Source: Betaproteobacteria bacterium
Lineage (GTDB): Bacteria; Pseudomonadota; Gammaproteobacteria; Burkholderiales; CAIKXV01
Assembly: GCA_947456915.1 (NCBI GenBank)
Contig: CANGUQ010000128.1
Span: 1 to 9,235, forward strand
DNA length: 9,235 nt
Direction of reading: 5' to 3'
Position numbers and translations under genes: made by a program. A model generated the notes under the pieces. That model had not been told where the DNA came from and searched no databases. It saw only the letters and a list, made by a program, of their open reading frames with translations. Positions 1-6,100 of the stretch are shown piece by piece (the first letter of the stretch is position 1; each line of letters opens with the position of its first letter).

Positions 1-186
1 AGCAAGGCCAGCCGCGCCCAGCAGCAGGACCACAGCCGCGGCACGCGGCAACTCCCCTGCCGACGCGGCACGACGCACGCACCATGCGGCGAGGGCGCGC
101 AGCACAGGTCGCTTCGCTGCGCCCGGGCCGAAGCCCGCGCCGGCCGCACGCGATCCGGACGGCGCCGCCTCCTGGCTCAGCGACAC
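1..186 (-). CDS. Start of an exported protein, cut by the window edge (candidate TpsB transporter)
   Basis: A minus-strand frame is open for 62 codons from GTG 186 to the window edge and overlaps the exoprotein stop by 10 bases. The translation ends in a signal-like segment: RRAASAGELPR, then AAAVVLLLGAAGLA. GTG 186 is preceded at eight bases by GGAGG, the best ribosome-binding site in the area. The drawback is a long n-region of about 48 residues before the hydrophobic core. In-frame GTG codons at 105 and 78 would give more usual signal peptides but have no good ribosome-binding site. TpsB channel genes usually adjoin their tpsA gene, so a POTRA/beta-barrel transporter is the leading guess. 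No transporter domain is within the window, so the function rests on position only. The nearby ATG at 85 is in another frame and gives a Cys-rich, non-signal sequence. Confidence 0.5.
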   Translation of the reverse strand, partial: MSLSQEAAPSGSRAAGAGFGPGAAKRPVLRALAAWCVRRAASAGELPRAAAVVLLLGAAGLA

Positions 187-3100
187 AGCGGCAGCCTCCG
201 TGCGGACAGTGCCGGGGAGAGCGTCAGCTCGGCCGGCGGTTCGACGTCGATCGTGCCGTCGGCCTGTGTGCGCAACGAGACCAGCAGGCTGGAGAATTCG
301 AACGGCGGGTTGCCGGCGCCCCCGGTCGAGGACGATCCCACTGGCGGTGGCGGTGGCGGCGGTGGCCCGCCCAGCGCCACCGGCGCAAGCGCCGACAGCG
401 GTACCGACACGCCGTTGTTGGCCACGCCGACATCGGTCAGCGCGTTGGTCAGCGGGGTGCCGGTGAGGTTGGCAAAGCTGCAGGTAAAGGCACCGCAGGC
501 GTAGGCGACCGCGTTGCTCGGGCCGTTGCCGAATACCGCATCCGCATTGGCGCCGCTGCCACCGGTCAGCGTGATGCCGCCGCTGGTGCCCAGCACCATG
601 TCCGGATGGGTCGTGGTGATCGCGGCGTAGGCCCCGTCGCCGCCGCCGCCCGCGATCCGCACGCTGTCGGCGGTGGCCGGCCCGGTCACCAGCACCGTCT
701 GCGGCCCGCTGCTGTCGATCTGCGCGTAGGTCCCGGGCCCGCTGCCGCCCTGCACCTGGATCGGACCGTTGGAGACGATGGTCTGCACCGTCGGATCGAG
801 CGAGGCGAAACCGCCGGCGCCGCCGGCGACCGTGATGCCGGCAGCAATGGTGCTGCTCGGCGTGAGGATGCTGATCGTCTGCGTCCCGGTCGCGTCGAGC
901 CTCGCCGTCGCCGACGTCTGGGTGCCGCCGCGGATGAGAATCGAGCGCGCGAAGATGTCCTGATTGGCGCCGCTCACGAGCGCGGAACCGAGAGCAGACC
1001 AGTGGCCGATGATGATCCGCCCATCGGCGGTGCCCTGCATCATGAACGGGTAGTCGGCTGCGATCAGCTGGTTGCCGGCAGCCACGACCCTTGCCGAGCC
1101 CATGCCCAGCGACGCCACCTTGAGGCTGAACCCGGCGGCGCTGCCATTGGTCGTGGTGAGCGTCTGTGCGCCACCGGCCGTCACCTCGGCATTACCGCTC
1201 GATAGCGCATGGGTCGTCACCTCGATGCTGCGCGCAGTGATCGACTGCACGCCGGCCGCCTCGATGCTGGCGTTGCCGCTGGCGCTGGCCGTCCGTACCT
1301 GCAACCCGCCGCCATTCGACGACAGCACCTGGCTGCTGCCGGCGCCGACGATCTGCGCCCGGCCGCTGCCGGCACTGGCGAGCACGCTGATGCCGCCGTT
1401 GGCGGTGACCGTCTGCGCGCCGCCACTGCTGTCGACCGCGGCCACGCCCGTGCCACCGGACGCCAGCACGTCGAGCTGACCCTGGACGTACAGGCTCTGC
1501 CCCGCGCCGCGGTTGACGATGCCCACGCCCCCGGCACTGTGCGCGTTGTCGAGCGTCACCGTGCCACCACCCACCTCCTGAGTACCGCTGCCCCGTTGCA
1601 CGATCCCGGCGTGATAGTTGCCGACCAGCGGGTCGTTGACGAGGTTCGCGCCAGCCGAGGTCCTGACATCGATCAGGCCGCTGCTGATCACCGACTGGTT
1701 GCCGCCGAGGTTGACGATGCCGGCCGGCGCATAGTTGGCGCCGCTGCGCACGTTCAACGACGTGGCGGACAACGACTGGTCGCCGCCCGTGTTGTAGAAG
1801 CCCGCGCCGGCGTCGTTGCCCGGGCCTGCCGCGCCGGTGCCACCGGTCAGCGTCACCACTCCGGCGCTGACCGTCTGCCCGGTTGCCGCGGCGATCAACG
1901 CACTGGACTGCGCAGCAGTACCGCCGGTCAGCGCGAGTGAACCGAACGTCAGATCCTGGCGGCCCAGAGAGGAACCGATCTCGACATTGGCGTGCGCGCC
2001 GCTGCCGCCGGTGAGCGTGGTGCTGCCGAGCACGAGCCGCTGGTCGCCGACAGCCAGAACACGCGCGTCGGAGTCGGGTCCGCTGCCGGCGGCGAGCGTG
2101 GTCGCCGCTTCCCCCTCGATGCGCTGTGTCCACCCCGAGGTCACGGCGGCCGAGGCGGTGTTGCCGCCGGCAGTGCCCCCGCCGGACAGCGCCAGGCTAC
2201 CGCTGCTCCACAGGTACTGCAACGCGGAGGCACCGACCGGCGTGTCGCCCGATCCGCCGTCGGCCGCGATCTGTGCAAAGGCGTTCTGGCCGGTGCCCGC
2301 AGCCAGCACCAGACTGCCGGCGCGCACGTCCTGCGCAGCCCCTTCCAGCAGGGCGTAGCTGGTCGCGCCGCTGCCGCCGCGCAGCTCCACGGTACCCGTC
2401 GCGCGCAGCCGCTGTGCGCCGGTCGTAGAGATCTCCGCGGACGTGCCGCTGGCCGAGCCGCCGCGCAGCGTGATCGCGACCGGCTCGGACCGGGTGCAGA
2501 GCGCGCCCAGGCAGTCGAACACCGTGCTGTAGCCGATCACCTGCGGTGCATCGACCATCGCCTGCGCGGTACCGCCGCCAGCCACGATCGCCACCCCGGT
2601 GTTGACGGCACTGCCTCCCTGCAGGGTCAGCGTGCCGGTGGGCAGTACCCACTGCCGCGCGTTGTCGCTCTCGACCCGGACCTCGGCCCCGCCCGCGCTC
2701 CCGCCCTGCAGGGTGATGTTGCCGGTGAGCGGGAGACCGTCTGCCTGGCTGGTGTCGGCCCGGCCGATCTGCTGCACACCGCCGGCTGCGAGGTGACCGA
2801 CGCGGACCGAGCTGTTGGCGCCGCTGCCGCCGGAGAGCAGGATCGTGCCGCCTTCCACGCGCTGCTGACCGGACCCGCTGCCCACGAACGAGATGTCGAC
2901 CGGTGCGCCGGCACCGCTGCCGCCGGTGATCTGCACCGTGTTGCGGGCCGAGAGCTTCTGCGACCCGGTGGCGCTCGCATCCAGGCCGAGAGTGACGCCG
3001 GAAGACGGCCCGCCAGCCGCGATGATCAGGTTGTCGTTGGCACTGACGCTCATCGCGTCCGACGCGCTCACGCTGACGCTCTCACCGGTACCGCTGCCGC

Positions 3101-6100
3101 CGCGCACGCTCAGGCCTCCGAGGAGCGATTGCAGGTAGACGCTGGGTGCAGTGATGCCGATCTGCCCGCCAGCAGCGGGCTGGATCGAGCCGGTACGGCC
3201 TGCGAAGTTGAGGTAACTGCCCGCCTCGAGCTGTGCGCGACCGGTCACCGCGAAGCTGTCGATGCCCGAAATCTGCTGATAGCCGGCCTGCTTGAGCACC
3301 ACCCAGCGGTTGACCCCGTCGTCCGGATCGGTGTGGTCGAGAATCACGCGGTAGCCGGCGAGCGACAGATCGGTGGCGGCGATCTGCGAGGGCGCGCCGG
3401 CACTGCTGCGGGTGCCGATCACCCGCAGGTCAGCCATCGCGCCGGCATCCAGCGACAGCAGCGACAGCGGAGTCGTCGACGTCACGTTTCTCACGTCCAT
3501 GCCGTTACCGGAGAGCTGGATGTCGAAGCCCTGCCCGGGTGCGACCAGCGAGAACGGGCGCGCCACGCCGGGAGCCCCGATCTGCAGCGCGACCGTGGTG
3601 AGGGCAGTGTCGCTCTGCAGATCGATCGGCGGCCCACCGGAGGCAGGCATCGACCTCACCTCGAGGGTCGACGTGCCCGCCATCGCCACGGCGAGTTCGC
3701 CACCGTCGAGAGTGACCCGCGGCGCACTGACCTGCAGACGCGTGCTGGACGCCGGAGCTTCCTTGATGCTGCCGCCATTGCGGGCGGTGAGGGCGACAGT
3801 ATTGAGGGAATTGACAAGCGGGCCGCTGCCGAAGACGCCTGCACCGGACACCGACAGCGTGCCGAAGGCGTTCACCGGGTTATTGAGCTGGACGACCCCG
3901 GAGCCCCCGGCGTTCAGGTAGACGAAGCTCGCGGTGAGGGTCTGATTGACGTCGATGTTGCCGTCGACGGTGGACAGGTCGACGGTCGCGCCGCTAACGC
4001 TCAGCAGCGGACCGGACACATTCAGGTTCACCCCGGACTGATCGGCCCTGTAGCGGAAATCAGCGGTGACCGTGCTGATGAATCCGACGCTCGTCGTGGT
4101 GCCCGAGTCGCTGACAGCCAGCGACTGCTGCGGCGCCAGCCCGGCGAGGTCGAACACCGCGGTGTTGTCGGTGCGAGCGATGTCGAGTCGGGTCAGCGCC
4201 GGGGCAGGGGAACTGCCCGCCGGGTCGGTCAGCTTGAACTTCATCGCGCCGCCGCGCACCGCGAGATCGGTCACGCCGCGCAGCGTGAGCCGGTTCAGAT
4301 CGCCGCTGACGCTGCTGCCGATCTGCCCCCCGTTGAGCGACACGCTCTGCGCCTGGATGCCGCCGCCGCTGCCCGCGCTCTGCGTCTGCTTGATCTGGGC
4401 ACCCGGCCGAGCGATGGAGACGGTACCCGTACCGGCCTCGATCCTGCCGAAGGCGAGATCGCCGCTGCCCGAGATGAAGATCAGCCGGCCGCGCACCGGT
4501 GAATTCAGCACCGTCGACGCGGTCGTGTACAGGTCCAGTCGCCCCGACCCGGCCGTATCGAGCGCGATCTCGCCGCCGAACGTTGCCGTCTCGCCGGAGA
4601 TGCCCACCGAGGCGGGGCGGTTGCCGGCTCCGATCGCGCCGAGGGAGATGACCGTGGGCAGAACCGTAGGGGCGGACTCCTGCGGCCCCAGCACCACGTT
4701 GCCCGCAACGTCGATCTTCTGGGCAGTGATCGACGTGCCAGACCGCAGCTCCACGGTGCCAGCCCCTTGCGCGACGATGTCGCCGCCGACCGATACCCCG
4801 GCGCCGGTACTGAGGGAGACCCGTCCGGCGGTCGCATTGGTCGCGCTGATCGCACCGGTGGAGATCGCGCCAGTGGTGCTGCTGGCGGAGAAGGTCCCGG
4901 TCGTGACCGCTCCGGCGCTGATGGTGCCGGCATTCGTGGCCAGAGTCACCGCCGAGGCCGGACTGCCGGCAGAGCCGATGTTGCCGGTGGCGATGTACCC
5001 GCTCGCCGTCGACAGCGACACGTTCCGCACCCCGTCCAGATGCGAGGTTGCGATCGCGCCGGAGGTCTGCACCGCAACATCGCTGAGGCCACCCGCCGGC
5101 CCGGTGAACCGCCCCATCGTGAGCGAGGCCGCCACCGACCCGGCATCCGGGTCGGTCCCCCGCACCGTCAGCGCACTGGCCTGAATGTCGTGCAGCGTGA
5201 CGGCACCGTCGGCGCGGATCGTCAGTGCCCCGGCGCCGAGGTTGAACGGGTCGTCGTCGACGGTGACCGCGCCTGGCGCCCGCAGCACGAGGCTGCCGTT
5301 GGTGGCGCTGAAATCCAGGTCGTTGACGAAAATGCCGCCATCGAGGGCCGTCAGCGATAGCGTGCCGCTCGCGAACTGGTCGGTCGCCGTCGTGTTGAGC
5401 AGCTTCAGCCGGGTGCCGTCGGACACGAACGTGAACGGCACGCCGCCAGCCGTGACTTTGGCCGTGCCGTCGCTGCCCACGCCGGACGGGCTGGCGGTGA
5501 CGGCGAGATTCGCCAGCGGCACGGTGTTTCCGGTATCGACGTTGAACTGCCGCGTCGCGTACACGACGAGGCTGGGCGTCTCCGCGTTGACTGGCTGCGC
5601 CGCCGACGGGCCCGCGCCGATCCAGCCGGTGCCGGCCGACGTCCCGAGGGCACTCAGGCTGATCTGCCCGGACGGGGCGCGCAGGTCGAGCGGTCGCGCG
5701 CCGGTGCTGCGGCCGATGCTCGCCCCGGAGATGGTGATGTTGCCGCCGGTGCTGGTGACTTCGGTCGCGATGTTGCTGGTCCGTGCCGCCACCGTTCCGA
5801 GCGCGCTGCTCAGCGTCACGTCGCGCCCGGTGCTCACGCTGTCGATCACCACGCCGTCGCGGCCGCTGCCGGCGATGACATCCTGCGCGCCGGCGATCGC
5901 CCCTAGTTCCAGCGTGCCGCCGTTGGCGATGAACGCAGCGCTGGACGCGGCGCCGCCATTCGCGCGGGTGTAACTGCTGACCTCCATGCCGCCGGTCGCG
6001 CTGATCGCCACGGCCGCTACCGGCGGCACGGTCATCGCATTCACCCGCAGATCGCCATTGGGTACGCTGACACTGATCTCGGGCAGGCTGCCGAACACCG

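Noticed and set aside
522..2960. The recurring gccgctgccgccggt-like words considered as a DNA-level repeat or CRISPR-like array.
   Set aside because: They are spaced irregularly, vary in sequence, and always encode the GGSG core in frame, so they reflect protein repeats.
1992..4502. An 836-codon open frame on the plus strand, antisense to the exoprotein, and similar antisense frames at 84..1205 and 4066..5184.
   Set aside because: Translations are Arg/Ala/Gly-rich with no recognisable domains. Long antisense frames arise from GC-biased codons in the sense gene, and the sense frame carries the clear TPS and repeat signatures.
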